Positions 1 through 13,105 of a DNA stretch of 64,000 nt are shown here, piece after piece (positions within the stretch are counted from its first letter, which is position 1; each line of letters begins with the position of its first letter). The notes under the pieces were generated by a model, which made no database searches, was not told the origin of the DNA, and saw only the letters and a list, made by a program, of their open reading frames with translations. A program made the translations under genes and the position numbers. Source of the stretch: Otis tarda (taxonomy: Eukaryota; Chordata; Aves; Otidiformes; Otididae); the NCBI GenBank assembly GCA_026413225.1, contig CM048554.1, positions 93,971,963 through 94,035,962 of the forward strand, in the 5' to 3' direction.

Positions 1-6
1 TGTTCA

Positions 7-636
7 CTCAGTGTCCTGGTTTTGGCAGGGATGGAGTTAACTTTCCTCTCAGTAGCTGGTATGTTTTGGATTTCGTGTGTGAAGAATGTTGATAAACACC
101 CTGATGATACCAGTTGTTGTGAATGAGACCAAGGACACCATCCTGCTTTCCAAGTCTCGTTAATTTGCAGATACAGGAAGCTGGGAGAAAGACAGACAGG
201 ATAATTGACCCAAACTGGCCAAAGAGAGTATTCCATGCCATAAACGTCATGCTCATGGGGGCAGGCAAGGGTGGGTATCTGCCTTCCTGGCATCCATCTT
301 TCCTGCTCGTTTTGCTGGCATCGTTCCCTCTACCTTGCTGGCTCCCTTTTGCTCCTTTGCTTGCTGCTCGGTTTTGTTTCCGTGATCGCTGCTCGGGATG
401 GGCTGTATCGGTCATTGGGACATCGGGTGGTGAGAAAACACATATTGTTCACTTTGTATATTTTTAATATCCTTATATTCTGTTATTATTGTAGTTTTCC
501 CTTTTTATTTTAGTAAATTATCTTTATCTCAACCCACGAGTTCTCCTTCCTTCCCAATTCTCTCCCCCACCCGCCTGGGGAGGGGGAGGGTGAGCGAGAA
601 ACTGTGTAGTGATTCAGGCTAAACCATCACACTCAG
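7..636 (+). mobile_element. Solo LTR, ERVL-like family A, copy 1, with 5-bp TSD
   Basis: The LTR (12-631) begins TGTCCTGGTT and ends AACCATCACA. It is flanked by perfect 5-bp duplications CTCAG at 7-11 and 632-636. The internal order matches the copy at 11651-12247, including the pyrimidine-rich 3' segment after CTCAACCCACGAG. There is no internal viral sequence on either side, so this is a solo LTR left by LTR-LTR recombination. The 5-bp duplication suggests class III (ERVL-like), an inference. Relative to copy 2 it lacks the TATATAAG segment after ATGCTCA. It is antisense to SMAP1. Confidence 0.9.
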
Positions 637-733
637 TAAGAAGAACGAGCTATGCAATCATATCCATTTTAATATTGTTTGAGATGACATATCAAACATT
701 TTAATCAGCAGTGCGCCACTGCAGCAACGGCAA

Positions 734-1322
734 ATGGGATTCTGGGCTGCATCTGCAGGGACATTGCTAGCTGAGAGAGAGATGAGATCATCCCACTCTA
801 CTCAGTGCTTGTCAGGCCACACCTGGAGTCTGTGCCCAGTTCTGGTCCCCACAATTCAAGAAAGACGTGGACAGACTGAAGAGAGTCCAAAGGAAGGCAA
901 CAAAGATGGTCAAAGGGCTTGAGAACCTGCCCTATGAGGAGGAAAGGAGGAGTTAGGTCTTTTCTCCCTGGACAAGAGAAGGCTCAGGGGGGATCTCACC
1001 ACAGTATTCCGGTACTTAAAGGGCAGGTACCAAGAGGACAGAGGCTCTCTCTTCACAAGGGCCACACAAAGAGGACAAGGGGCAACAAGTACAAGTTGCA
1101 TCAGAAGAGGTTTCATCTCAACATACGAAAGAAATTTTTTCAGTGAGATCAATCACTGCAATAACCTCCCAATGGATGTGGTAGAGTCCCCATCACTGGA
1201 GGTTTCCAAGATGCGGTCAGACAGGATGCTAGGTAATCCCATCTAGGCTCTCCTTCCTATACGTTGGGCCAGATGGTCTTTTGAGGTTCCTTCCAACCTG
1301 GGCTATTCTATAGTTTTGTGAT
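734..1322 (+). mobile_element. Old CR1 LINE 3' fragment
   Basis: This is a diverged copy of the 3' end of CR1 ORF2 and the short 3' UTR. Recognisable landmarks are the CACCTGGAGTCTGTGCCCAG block, the CCCTGGACAAGAGAAGGCTC block, CCAGATGGTCTTTTGAGGTTC and a degenerate tail of ATTCTATAG/TTTTGTGAT octamers. Several frameshifts and stops break the reading frame. It lies 100 bases after the solo LTR. It is older than the CR1 copies at 28112 and 50161, judged by divergence. Confidence 0.85.
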
Positions 1323-2988
1323 ACGTTATGTTGAAGTGATCTTTCTTTTAGTACAATCTGAAGTAGTCTACTGCAGGCATTAATTAAAAGACAACTCTCC
1401 AAATGAAATACACAGGTTTGGTCTCATTAACACATACTTCATTTGCAGCTTGGTGGATTCCAAGTGCTCCTCGGTTATTACACTGCCTTTCAATTTGTTA
1501 TTTAAAAGATCTTTAAACACTCCCTCCTCTAAAATTATGGAGTTTTAACATACAAATTATAAACTTTGTCCTTTGTATATCTCACTGAAGAAGCACAGCT
1601 GTTGAACACCCTTTAGAATAATCTTTCTATTGCATATCACATCTCAAGTTAGCCTATGTAATTCAAGTTCATTATCATGTCACAAAACAGCGCTACCAAG
1701 ATTCTTTTCAAATCATGACTAAAAGGATACATAAGCCTAGCAATCTCAAAACCACATACTGATTAAATTTTAGTTCTTAATTAGGTTGTTGGTCTGGTAA
1801 AGGAAAATAAAGTCTAAATTACTTTTTTTTTTTTTAATAGGTTCATTCTACATCCATAATCTAACTTCTACTGTGTTAATTAAGATTTGCTTGCCTACAG
1901 CAGCAGATTACTTGGAATGAGATATGGACCACAACACATACATAACCAGTCTAAAAATAGTATTTTAGAGCTATTCTACATTCAGAGGGACAATAACATG
2001 CATTTTGAATTACAGTGTGAGTTCTAAAACAGAGATGATGTTTATTGTTTAGTTGCAACATTATTCATACCTTAAAACCAAAAATTCAAAACCATTTTTC
2101 TACAAAGTCAAGTTTTAAGAATAATTGCATTTTAAAGACTTATCAGCCTTCTCCAATACATTGTAAAACCATGTAGAAATTTAAGAATAACCATTATATT
2201 GATGTAAATTGGATATCCACTCACAACTCTTAGAAAATTTTCCTTACACTGAACAATAAAAGGAAATGAAAATATTTATTGTAATATTTCATTCTTCCAG
2301 TTCCATTTTAAGATTCTATCCAACGGAAAAACACACTTACAGTAACTCTAGATAAATGAAAGACAGATTTATGAATATGGCCTTCAAAAAGCAGAGAAAA
2401 AGCATAAAAACACAACAGTAGAGCCAGATAGTGCAAATTAAATTATTCAGGTCCAAACTGGTTTATTTACAAGACAAATACACAGTTACCTGCCAGTCAG
2501 AAAATAAAATTTATATTAGTTAAAAATGAATGATGGTCACAGTGAGTACTCAACACTGAAATGCCCAATGTATTAAGTTTTGCAAGAGGTTAGTCAGCTG
2601 CAGTTTCCTGTTCTTTTAACTAATACAGGAATTTTATTATATAAGGTATTTTATAGATATGCAATTCAGATGACCTCAGCATTCTCACTAAAAAGTACAC
2701 TTGTACCATACACATTGAAATACCACCACCTACAAGCCCTTTGAAGATCACTTTGATAACTTCCCCTTCCTACAGGAGCTCATTACTCTCCTAAGGAAAA
2801 CACAAGTATTGATATACCCAGCTCCCTATGGCATTTTCCTTTACAGTTTCAAATGCATAGGCTATATCTTATGGTTTTCAAATTCATCAAACGATCAGTA
2901 AACACAGAGAAAATACACGTGTATCTATTAAAATATAAAATGATGTATCTGTGTTTGACTGAAAAACAGGTAATTATGTGTCGCTTAC

Positions 2989-3073
2989 CAAGTCCTAAAA
3001 GGTCAATAGTGGGTTCTGATGACTTTTTTGGACTTGCTTTAGCTTCTGATTGCTGATCCTCTTTCTTCTGTGG
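2989..3073 (-). CDS. SMAP1: SMAP1 exon 7: linker and start of the clathrin box
   Basis: An 85-bp exon of 28 codons plus one base, entering in phase 0. It reads PQKKEDQQSEAKASPKKSSE and then PTIDLLGL, ending with the first G of a split codon. The LLGL is the start of the LLGLD clathrin box, known in SMAP1 to bind clathrin heavy chain. The fifth residue is completed by the next exon, and G as its first base allows Asp. The acceptor is ttttttttcctttaaag and the donor is gtaagc. It is the last SMAP1 exon in the window. I saw no further exon in the 2988 bases to the left. Confidence 0.95.
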
Positions 3074-6000
3074 CTTTAAAGGAAAAAAAACAAACACAAG
3101 TAACATTTCTGAAAAAGATACAGTGCTTAAAAAATTCTCATTAAAGATGCTACTCCAGTATCAGAAGCAAAAGCTCTTTTCTATATTTGTTTATCACAAT
3201 TAATTTGATTCGTAATGAAATAAGTTGCAGTTATTAGACATGGCACATGACTAAAAAATTATTCTTAAACCTTCACTGGTATGTAATCAATTTTTAAATA
3301 AATGTAAGTTCCAGGATAGGTTAAAAATAAGCTGAAATCTTAAACTGAACCACTGTGTATCCTGCACTAGGCAAAAAGCTGTTTATAATTTGATTTGTTG
3401 ACTAATTTCAGCATCCAAACTATACAGTTTTGCAGCATTAAAGAGAAAAAGCTTCAAATTTTTAAAAACTTAAATTCAAAAACTAGAAGCAGACTAATGA
3501 CATTACTTAGCCTTCTTGAAAAGAGCATCTGCAGAACACGCAGACTTTACAGATGCTAAGCACTGATGGACACAATCTGTGTTCATTATCTTTTCCTTTG
3601 TAAACATGAAAGCAAATAAGAGCATTCTCCCTCTTTGGAAAAGGGAACTCCTAGTCTTTTCTTGCCTCGAGACTTCAATATGTAAGATGGTATTGAAATT
3701 AAATTTGATTATGCAAATTACTTCATAAATCTGTTTATAGTTCTTCTCATACCAATATCAGGCTGATCACCTGAATCCATCAAAACATCAATTTTTAAAA
3801 TGAATACAAACTGGTTTATAGTAGTGACATGACAAATGCATTCTCTTGCATGCATTTAATACGCATTTATTCTGCCCTAATCACAAAAGCATGAAGTGGA
3901 TTGATTGGTTTATTGATGAGTACAGCCTTTAACTAGAACAGATTACCACATAATGGCAGTAGAGGACTGTTAGGCTGGGCATTGGGCTGACACCAACGGA
4001 ACCTGCTTCATTCTCACCTTTACGCCCCCATAATGTGGCTTTGACAGAGCCACTGAGGCTTCTGAGGTTGCCGATGTCAGCAAATTTTAATATTTAGTAT
4101 TAGCAGAACTTTATATGTCAACACATGGATATAAAGTTCTCCTCCTTTAGGTAATCCTTTACTTTCTTCTCCTTCAAGCTAGGGATAAGGAGTAATGACC
4201 TTGGTGCTTGTAAACAGCAGTGAGGAAACTTAAGAGTATTCAAAGACGGCTCAAGTGGTCAGAAGCAGCCTATCTATGCTATCAACATTCCTCTTACATG
4301 AGCAAGCCCCTTTTGATGACCTCCAGGAAAAAGTTGCAATGTACTGAACTCAACTTCTGCAGCTACAGGGAAGAGATGTCTTCACACTCAAACTGATCCG
4401 TGCTAATCTCTCTTGCTTCTCCTTGCCAAAAATCCTTATGCTTACGTTACATATGTTGCTCAAGACCAAAATTGTTTGGGAAACTGCCTGCTGGAAAAAT
4501 ATTCCACGGATTCCCTGATTCTAGATTGTAGTACAACTTTCATTTTTGAGTATATGATCTGAAGAATAGCAAATTGATTACAAATGGTACTCAGTATTGG
4601 AAGGAAAAAACCTTATATTTGGTATTAGAAAAAAGTATGTTTTTTGAAAGTAAATTTCTGCATATCAAAAAATAATAACTCCCCTTTACCATGCTGTTTC
4701 TTAAGACAGACTTGTTCTCTCTTTGGCCCCATGGATCTTGGGCTACCTGACTGTACTGTGGCCCACTTGAAGAAGGTATAATGAAAAGCAATGCTTTACT
4801 CAAGTCTTCTGTAGTAGAGATCATGCCCTATTTCTGGATTTGGAGCAGAAGACCTCCAGAGCTCCCTTCCAGCCTCTATAATTCTGGCATAAACAAGGTG
4901 CTGAAATTTTCAGAAAAGAACAAAACAGAAATTCACACTAGAGCTACTCGAAAATTTTATTCTAAATCATAAAGAGAAATTAGATGTTTAATTTCTTTTT
5001 AGTAGTTTTGCTCCTACAGGACTCACACATGACTATGTAGAGAGCAGTCTTTTGAGATGTTAAAGCTAAATATTGCACGGAAGTATGCAACAGGCAAAAA
5101 CCTGCATAACAAGGCAGTGACATTTCATAAACTTTATGTTTAATTTAGTGTTGTGCTTTACCTAAAAATCACAGCATTTTGTAGAGGTGCAATACAGCAT
5201 GGCAAACACTTGGGAATCCTGCTACTAAGATTCAGCTCAGTTTCTATTACTAGTCTGTTTGACTCCCACAGTAATTATTTTTAAGTATTGACACCAGTAC
5301 TAGATAAACTATTCTTTGTCGAGTCCTTTGGAAAAAGGCTGCATAAAAACATAAGACTAAACAGCACTAACTAAAAACAGCATTAAAAATCTGCTATTAA
5401 AAAAAAACAAGTAGAAGGAAACAGGTACACCATTTTGTGCATTTATTTTCAAGTGGAGCCTTCAAGGTTACTGAAGCTACTTTTTTTTTTCTTTATTTAC
5501 AACAGTCAAGGTTGGCTTAGCAACATACATAATTTTATTAGGTGATGTATGTAGTTATAGCAATTTCTAGATATATTCACTTTGAGTCATATATTAACAG
5601 CTTCTCATTCAAAACCATTTTATGGCAGTAATACATTCTTCTGAAACACTGTCCTCACAAACAGCAGAGGATCAAAACATCTTTGATATGCAGGCCTCAC
5701 ATTTCCATTTTTTTACAGTTGTCATCAATGGCCACTACATTATTCTTCAATGTTGTTCTCATATTTGAGTATCTATCAAAAGCAAACAACATCCTCTGCC
5801 TTAAATTATTCTGAGACTACTGAAAATAGTTTATTTACAACTATCACTGGAAGAAATTAAGGCCAGAACAAGCTTTCAGGGAGTCAAATCTTTGCATCCT
5901 CTACATGATCAGCTTATCTAGCAAGACTTGAAATTTTCTGCCTTAAGAAAAGCTAAGCCCCTGTTTTGAAACGAGCCACAATAAGCCATTTAAGTTATCC

Positions 6001-6293
6001 CTTATTCAGCAAGTATTAGGTACTTCTGCCAATTTAAGGGGGCAAATAAAGAATTAAACTTGCAATTTCTTACAGACATTTTCACCTGTAAAGCACATAT
6101 CTTCAGTAGAGGAGCAGGGACACACTCATTCAGATCCAGCATGGGCACCATGAATTTTTGCAATCACATAAATGACTGGTAACTAGGATATAGTAATTCT
6201 TTATTGTTTGTTGTTGTTTGTTTTTTTTTTCCCCCTCCAATGCTGTCCTTTTAACCTTTTACTTAAGTATATTCATCTGTCACTCCTATCTTC

Positions 6294-6987
6294 AAGGGCA
6301 AGAAGGAAGATCCGGGGAACTACCAGCTGCTCAACCTCACCTCAACACCTAAGAAAGTGATGGAACAACTAATTCTGGAAACTATTTCCAAGTACATGAA
6401 GGACAAAAAGGAAATTGGGAGGAATCAGCATGGCTTCACCAAGAGAAATTATGCTTGACCAACGCAATAACTTTCTAAAATATCATGACTGGCTTGGTAG
6501 ATGAGGGGAGAGCAGTGCACATTGTCTACCTTGATTTCAGTAAGGCTGAAGGGCCATAATGGGCCACAAAGATAATGAAGGAACTGGAGCATCTCTCATA
6601 TGGGCTGAGAGATCTGGTACTGTTCAGCCTAGAGAAGAGAAGGCTCAGGGGGGGTTACATGAATGCATACAGCTGTGTGAAGGGAGGGTGTGCAGAAGCT
6701 GGAACCAGGCTCCTCTCAGTGGTGCCCAGTGACAGGACCAGAGGCAATGGACACAAACTGAAACACAAGAGGTCCCGTCTGAACATCAGGAAACACTTCT
6801 TCACTATGAGGGTGACTGAGCACTTGCATTGGTTGCCCAGGGAGGAGCTTCCCTCCTTGGAAATATTCAAAAGCTGTCTGGATATGGGGCTGGGCAACTT
6901 GCTCTAGGTGACCCTTGAGGAGGGAGTTGGACCAGATGACCTCCAGAGGTCCTTTCCAACCGCAATTATTTTGTGATTCTGTGATTC
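6294..6987 (+). mobile_element. CR1 LINE fragment with internal deletion
   Basis: The 5' part (6294-6545) matches the CR1 reverse-transcriptase region: the GGGAACTACC block, then GGCTTCACCAAG, then the CTACCTTGATTTCAGTAA block that encodes the YLDFSK motif. It then jumps at about 6550 to the C-terminal region (GAGCATCTCTCATATGGGCT). It ends in the CR1 3' UTR (GACCAGATGACCTCCAGAGG) and a TTTTGTGATTCTGTGATTCT tail. Everything between RT motif A and the C-terminal segment is missing. Stops break the frame. Confidence 0.88.
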
Positions 6988-9900
6988 TCTCAGCTGCTAG
7001 AGTGCACAGAAATTGTCAGCTATTTTATTCACTCTTGGCGGACATTTTTGCCAAGCCTGAAGGCCTTTCACGCTTTCTGGCACCCTAACAGTCTCTTCAT
7101 TTTCTCAGTGGAAGGGGATAAAGCAATCTTCTCTGGAAGACTGTGATTTCTCAGGGGCTCATCCATCTTGGCTGGTGTGATGCCCAACGTGTAGAAACAC
7201 TGTTTCAGATTGGTTTTGTAGCAACTAGCCCTTTCCTCTATGGGTAATCACTCCTCCTTACTGGATTTTTGTCTCATCTGTATCCACCATAGCCTCTTTC
7301 TGAAGCGCTCTCTCAGAGATCATTTTAGCTCTAAAGAACATTTTAGCAGAAGTTCTTTAGAGCTTCAGCAATTAAGTGCAAGTATCTTCTGCAGGACTAG
7401 GATGCAATACTAATACTCCATACTTAATAAAAGGAATCTGCGAAAAATATAAGTCATATACCATAGGAAGCCCAGCATCTCAGTCAGGCATTTCATCAGA
7501 TTTTGTTCAGCCAGCTATTTTTGGAGATAACCATTAAGTGAGTAATTCATTCTGCCTCAAAGAAGAATAATGAAAGCATTGCCAAGTCAATTCTCCTACC
7601 TCCTCTGTACAAAGATTACAGTACAGCACATACAATGTTGTCCGCAAGGGATATGGTTATTTCGTGGGCAAGACAAAAAGGAGGTCAGTAGCACCATGAC
7701 TGACAGTCACATACCTATTAAATCCACATATGTAACAGGATGCCTTGAGGTCTGTTGCTGGTGTTACAGATGCTCCCTTTCTGAGAAACAACAGCTTGTC
7801 CTTACCTCACTCTCAGCACTATACCCATATGCATGTGTGGCTACTAGGTGGAGAAGATGGGTAGGGGAAGACAAGAGGGAAGTAGAAAGCTTTACACCAG
7901 GTTGCTTGGTTGAGAGAACAGACAGCATATGTGAGATCTTCTGAGAAGTGCTAGACTTCGTAGAAGAAAAAAAGAACATTCAGATCTAGCAGAAACTACA
8001 TTGCTCCGCAATTAACTCCATTGTCTTTTTTTAATCACCATTGTAGCAAAATAGGAAAATAATCCAAGTTTGTGAAATTATTAAGGACACTGCAATCCTT
8101 TCAGAACACTTTTTAATACGACCATACACTCCTGAGCCTATGCTCAGTCTAAACTCTGCATTTATGGGCTATTCTTCTGCACATCTCTGCTCACCAGATT
8201 ACTCTCCTGACAGAGGCAGCCGAGGACATTTTGCACTGGAACGGACAATGGTGAAACAAACTTCTTTGGTAAGGCCTGGTTCAAAAGTGCCAGCATGCAG
8301 TGAAAATACTGTGGTTATTTTTCATTGCAAATGACTGACTTTGGGGAAAAATAATAATGTTAGGTAATTCAAGTTTTCATTTTCTGCTTCTGTAATCTTA
8401 TTCCAATTATCTTCATATGTACAAACTTTTAGAGTTTAACAGCTCTAAAAGACATACGACACTCAACAGAAATGTAAGCCCCCTAAAATACTTTAAAAAC
8501 AAGTGAAACTTTTGCTGAATTCACTACTAGAAAATATTTGTGTAAATAACTCAGCAGTTTTCAACACTGGCATTTAGGATTAACATTGACCGTACTGTCA
8601 TTTGTTTCACCTGGGAGCATAAGAAGGGGTAGCCTATACGGTGCAAGACACAAGCCACATGACTAAAAGCTCTGAAGTAGAAAAACTCTCCAGTCAGAGC
8701 AGTCATAAATTACTACTGTAAACATCTCTCCTACTCTGAAGCAAGATATCAGTCACTGTCAAAAATGTGATCCATCAGCTGTCCAGTCCAGTTATCCCTT
8801 CCTGTTTTCATACTATAATATTACACACAAAAAAATACTTCTCAGCATATTTTCCTCAATTTTCTACTTCAATGAAAAATTCATATGAATCTAGAACTCA
8901 GTCTGTTTCATACACATCTGACTACCCATGCATTTCTTATTTCTAAACCCTACCTTAATGACAAGAAGCTTTATGGAAGCTGAAGATCCATCAGATAATT
9001 TAGTGAAAAGCACTTCTAACTTACTTAAAAGCAATTTCCAGTTTACTCATTGGAGCTCATAGATGCTTCTATGGTTACTGAATAAAAGCATTCCTTTGCT
9101 TTTATTAGGTAGGAATTGTATGCCTTGTGCATACAGTAATTTGATTCCTTCCCTCTTCATTACCTGCTTGCAACAAAACTTGCAAGACAGCATAAACATT
9201 TGAGAATTTCCATATGAGAAAATAATGTTAGTAATTTACTATAAGCTTGCAGTAGGTTTGCAGATATGACTTTTCCTGACAGCTCATATACTTTTAGTCC
9301 ATATATATTTAAAGCATTACTCACATAGGTATCCTAGAATTTTTAAAGAACGTTTTTGCAGCTTTTATATCTGACATACAAATAAGTAAAAATTAATTAT
9401 TTCATAATACTGAATTTAAATCCCATTAAAAATGAAATATGTTGTTCTGGTTGCCCTCCTAAAAGATACCAGCATTTTTTTTCAGACTTGCAACTAAATA
9501 TGAAGAAGCTTAGAAATCAGACTAACTCTTCAAAACTTAGGATAATTTTAGCAAGTGATGAACTTCTATTTTGCCTAACTAGCAAAAAAGCCAGAAAACA
9601 AGTATACTACATTGAATCACAAGATATACTACAGTGGTATCATTATGAAGCTGTACAGACCGTGGCAACTCCGCAAGCAAACTCTGAAGCACTTCTGATT
9701 AAGATAAAAACCACGTTAACAACAACAACAACAAAAGCTGCCACTCTTATTTATGAAACTAGAATTATCTCAAACAAACAGCTAACCCAAGGGGAAAATG
9801 TAAGTTTATGACTTAAGAGTCTATTGCGATTATTCCAATGAATCACTCTCAGACACTGAACTACTCACACTGATATGTAGGTAACTTAATTTAAGGCATT

Positions 9901-11645
9901 TATAGCAAGAAAATCAAGAAAACCGAATTGCTTTTTTTTTCTTTTGTTAAATGGGATACTGCACACATGAAGGTCATTCAGTCGAAACACAGTCCCAAAG
10001 AAAAACATTTTTAAGTGGTCCTTGATCTACATCTCCAATTTCAAAACCTGGGTATATGGATTTAATTGGATTTTCACAGCTAGAAGGCGGCACTTGTACA
10101 AGACTATGTAAAATGTGTTATCTCTTAGGTCATTTAAACTAAAAACTTCATGGCAGAACTAATAGACAGCTGCACCACATTCTTATTCCATTAATATGAT
10201 TTTGTCCAGGTTAATATGCTAATAATTTTTATGGAAAGTCTATTAAGACTATTCCTTTGTTATTACTTATTGATCACCCAGTACTAGCATTTTAACTGAA
10301 TTTAAAATGTTAGCTCAGATCTTATTTACTTCAGTCAACGTATTTCAAGAAGGCTTAAAATCTTTCATGTCTCGTACTTAGCTGAATCAGGTTAGCTCTT
10401 TTCTAATGCATCAGACATTCTCAGAGGTCCTTTTACTTTGCCTGAAACAAGGTATGCAACTGCAGAAGCATAATTTCCTAAAATGAAGTTGTCTTTCTTT
10501 TTATACTTACTGCTGAGACTGTGGCAAAATATCAAAAGTTAAATCTTTCTCTTCAAATTCTTATATTCATGTATTAAATCTACAGAATAACAACCATACT
10601 TGAAATATTGGTTGGATGCATTCATTTTCAAATACATTACGTTCTTAAAGCTGACAAATTCAGAATGGGATCTGAAAAAAGAGGACAAGCTCCTTCTCCT
10701 AAGTTTCGCACTTGAGGAAAAGTGTCAAAAGATTGCAAATGATTGCTAGGTAACAACAGTCACAACAAGAAGTAGGAACCTGAAGTCGAGCTAGGGAAAG
10801 GCAAGGCTGCAGAGAAGGATAGGCACATAGTCTGAGTGCAGAAGTATCGAAGTTTTCTAGAGATTCTGGGGGCAAGGATTCAAGAAGAGTTTGCTGCAGC
10901 TCTAAATCTTTGAAATGACTGCATTCAAGTCCAGAGGCAAGGACTTGTTTACAAGGACACAAAAGGCAGAGGGAAAACTGTTTATCAATCCTTTTCCTAT
11001 TTTGTATTATCTTGTCATAGAACTTGATTGAGATAAAATACAAGTATTTTAATCCAATAAAACCTCAATTTTGAATCTCTTAAAAGAAATCATTATGAAG
11101 AAGAAAACCCAGGCAAATCCATCTCAAAGCTCTAGCTGATCCAGTGTCCCATTACAACATCTATAAATCGCACTAGGGTTGAAGCATTTTAATGTACCTC
11201 AGTTTGTAAGCTGCGCAATGCAAGTAACATGGTTTGTATTTTTATAAGCTATTTTAAACACATCTTCAGTTTTAGAACCACATATTATGGTTATATGAAC
11301 TCAGCTTACATATTTCTACTCCCATTTCTATTGAGCTAATTAGCCTGGGCAAGACTACAATAATGCAGCTGTATTAGTTCCATTTCCTCATTAAACTGTC
11401 TTCTTTTATAACTTTCCTTCTAAAAAATCTTTTGAGTCATACAGAATACAACATCAGTGTACTCAATCAGAACTAAGGAGTATAAATTTGTAATTCCTTC
11501 TTCAAGCATCTCTAGCACAGTAACTGACTGACCTCACAGTGAAAAAATAATCCAATACAAGCATTGCTTTCTGTTCCTATTTGTGAAGGTATGGTTTGCA
11601 TTCTTTGCCTTGACTATAACAAAAGTGCTTTTTTTTTCTGAAAAA

Positions 11646-12252
11646 CACTTTGTCCTGGTTTTGGCAGGGATGGAGCTAATTTTCCTCTCAGTAGCTGGTG
11701 TGTTTTGGATTTTGCGTGTGAAGAATGTTGATAAACACACTGATGATACCAGTTTTGTTGTGAATGAGACCAAGGACACCGTCCTGCTTTCCAAGTCTCG
11801 CTAATTCGCAGATGCAGGAAACTGGGAGAAAGACAGACAGAATAATCGACCCAAACTGGCCAAAGAGAGTATTCCATGCCATAAACATCATGCTCAGTAT
11901 ATAAGTAGAGGCAGGCCAGGGTGCGTATCTGCCTTCCTGGCATCCATCTTTCCTGCTCGTTTTGCTGGCTCCCTTTTGCTCCTTTGCTTGCTGCTTGGTT
12001 TTGTTTCCGTGATCGCTGCTCGGGATGGGCTGTATTGGTCATTGGGACATCGGGTGGTGAGAAAACATACATTGTTCACTTTGTATATTTTAATATCCTT
12101 ATATTCTGTTATTATTATAGTTTTCCCTTTTTATTTTAGTAAATTGTCTTCATCTCAACCCACGAGTTCTCCTTCCTTCCCAATTCTCTCCCCCACCCCC
12201 CTGGGGAGGGTGAGAAACTGTGTGGTAATTTGGGCTAAACCATCACACACTT
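11646..12252 (+). mobile_element. Solo LTR, ERVL-like family A, copy 2, with 5-bp TSD and TATA box
   Basis: The LTR (11651-12247) begins TGTCCTGGTT and ends CATCACA. It is flanked by perfect CACTT duplications at 11646-11650 and 12248-12252. A TATATAAG promoter element is intact at 11898-11905, followed by an AGTAAA-type poly(A) region and CTCAACCCACGAG. It is collinear with the LTR at 12-631, but the target duplications differ, so the two are independent insertions. It is antisense to SMAP1. Confidence 0.92.
11898..11905 (+). promoter_or_regulatory. LTR TATA box
   Basis: TATATAAG sits about 248 bases into the family A LTR, where an LTR promoter is expected. It would fire on the + strand, antisense to SMAP1. 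Activity is not known. The equivalent segment is absent from the copy at 12-631. Confidence 0.6.
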
Positions 12253-12455
12253 TTCGCATGAAACTTAAGTTCATCCAATATCAAGACCCTACACACTTAG
12301 CCAGTCCCCAGCTCAGACCTTGGATCTTTCCAGATGCTGACATCCTACTCACTGAGTAGCCCAGTGTGAAATTTGCTAGCAGTTACACATGTGTGTGAGC
12401 ACAATAGGAGTGTCTCCAGTAGCTGGTCTTAGACATGCTGCCTTTGCAATACTTG

Positions 12456-12906
12456 TGTCGTAGTTCAGCCCCGATTGGGACCAGACTACGCAGTCTCTCT
12501 CTCACTCCCCACACCCTCCAAGAGAATAGGGAATCCATGCTCCACCATGGTCATCACCACAGGCTGCAGGGGAATCTTGGCCAGGAGCTGCATTATTCCT
12601 CCCCCTCCTTCACTGATCTTGGCGTCTGCAGCCGTTCCTCACAACAGGCTGGCAGATGTCTCTCAGGATCCTTTTTACATCTTATGCACTTCTCATCTCC
12701 TCTCCACTTCTTGCAGCCGGGCCAGACTGAGTCAGGCCCAGTCGGCTGCCTGGCGAGAGGCCAGAGGGTGAGGCCTGCAAGGCCCATGAGGCCTGTGCCT
12801 CCCCCTCTGCGCCTCTGCCCCCGCTCAGCTTCTTCACATCTTCTCTTCTTTTTTTTTTTTCCCTGTTTTCCCCTTCTTAAATACGTTATCACAGAGGCGT
12901 TATCAT
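12456..12906 (-). repeat. 3' LTR of the family B provirus, twice deleted
   Basis: A 451-bp LTR remnant. It is collinear with 13174-14163 except for a missing block corresponding to about 13249-13789. It stops at the sequence equivalent to 14163, so the LTR start is gone. Presence of the missing block in the 23314 element shows that this copy was deleted rather than the other one expanded. Confidence 0.85.
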
Positions 12907-13105
12907 ATTTAAGAATTCTAATTAAAATACACACACATCAACAGAAAAGAAAAAGAATTCCCCGCACCAAGAATCAAAATAATATCCTCAAAACACCAAC
13001 AGTGGATAGACCATACAATTTACACACAATTCACCACTTATTCCTTCACCACAATCAGAACATATATTTCCCCTAATCATTTTGCTCTTTTGTCAAGTTC
13101 AATCC

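Larger units (their letters stand above)
1..2988 (-). other. SMAP1: SMAP1 intron 7, partial
   Basis: Intronic sequence running off the left end. It holds a solo LTR (12-631) and an old CR1 3' end (734-1322). From about 1330 to 2988 it is AT-rich with short A/T runs, and I see no gene, conserved motif or further repeat there. Confidence 0.85.

Noticed and set aside
7570-7944. 124-codon + strand open frame
   Set aside because: No recognisable domain, low-information composition, and no matching splice sites or related copy in the window.
9488-9811. 107-codon + strand open frame
   Set aside because: It is antisense within SMAP1 intron 6, with Lys/Thr-rich composition from AT-rich and AAC-repeat sequence. 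No domain or splice support was seen.
10699-11043. 114-codon minus-strand open frame, sense to SMAP1
   Set aside because: It is not flanked by a convincing acceptor and donor in frame and resembles no SMAP1 segment.
12-12247. One 12-kb provirus bounded by the two collinear family A LTRs
   Set aside because: Each LTR has its own perfect 5-bp duplication (CTCAG and CACTT), there is no viral coding sequence between them, and a SMAP1 exon (2989-3073) lies inside. They are two solo LTRs.
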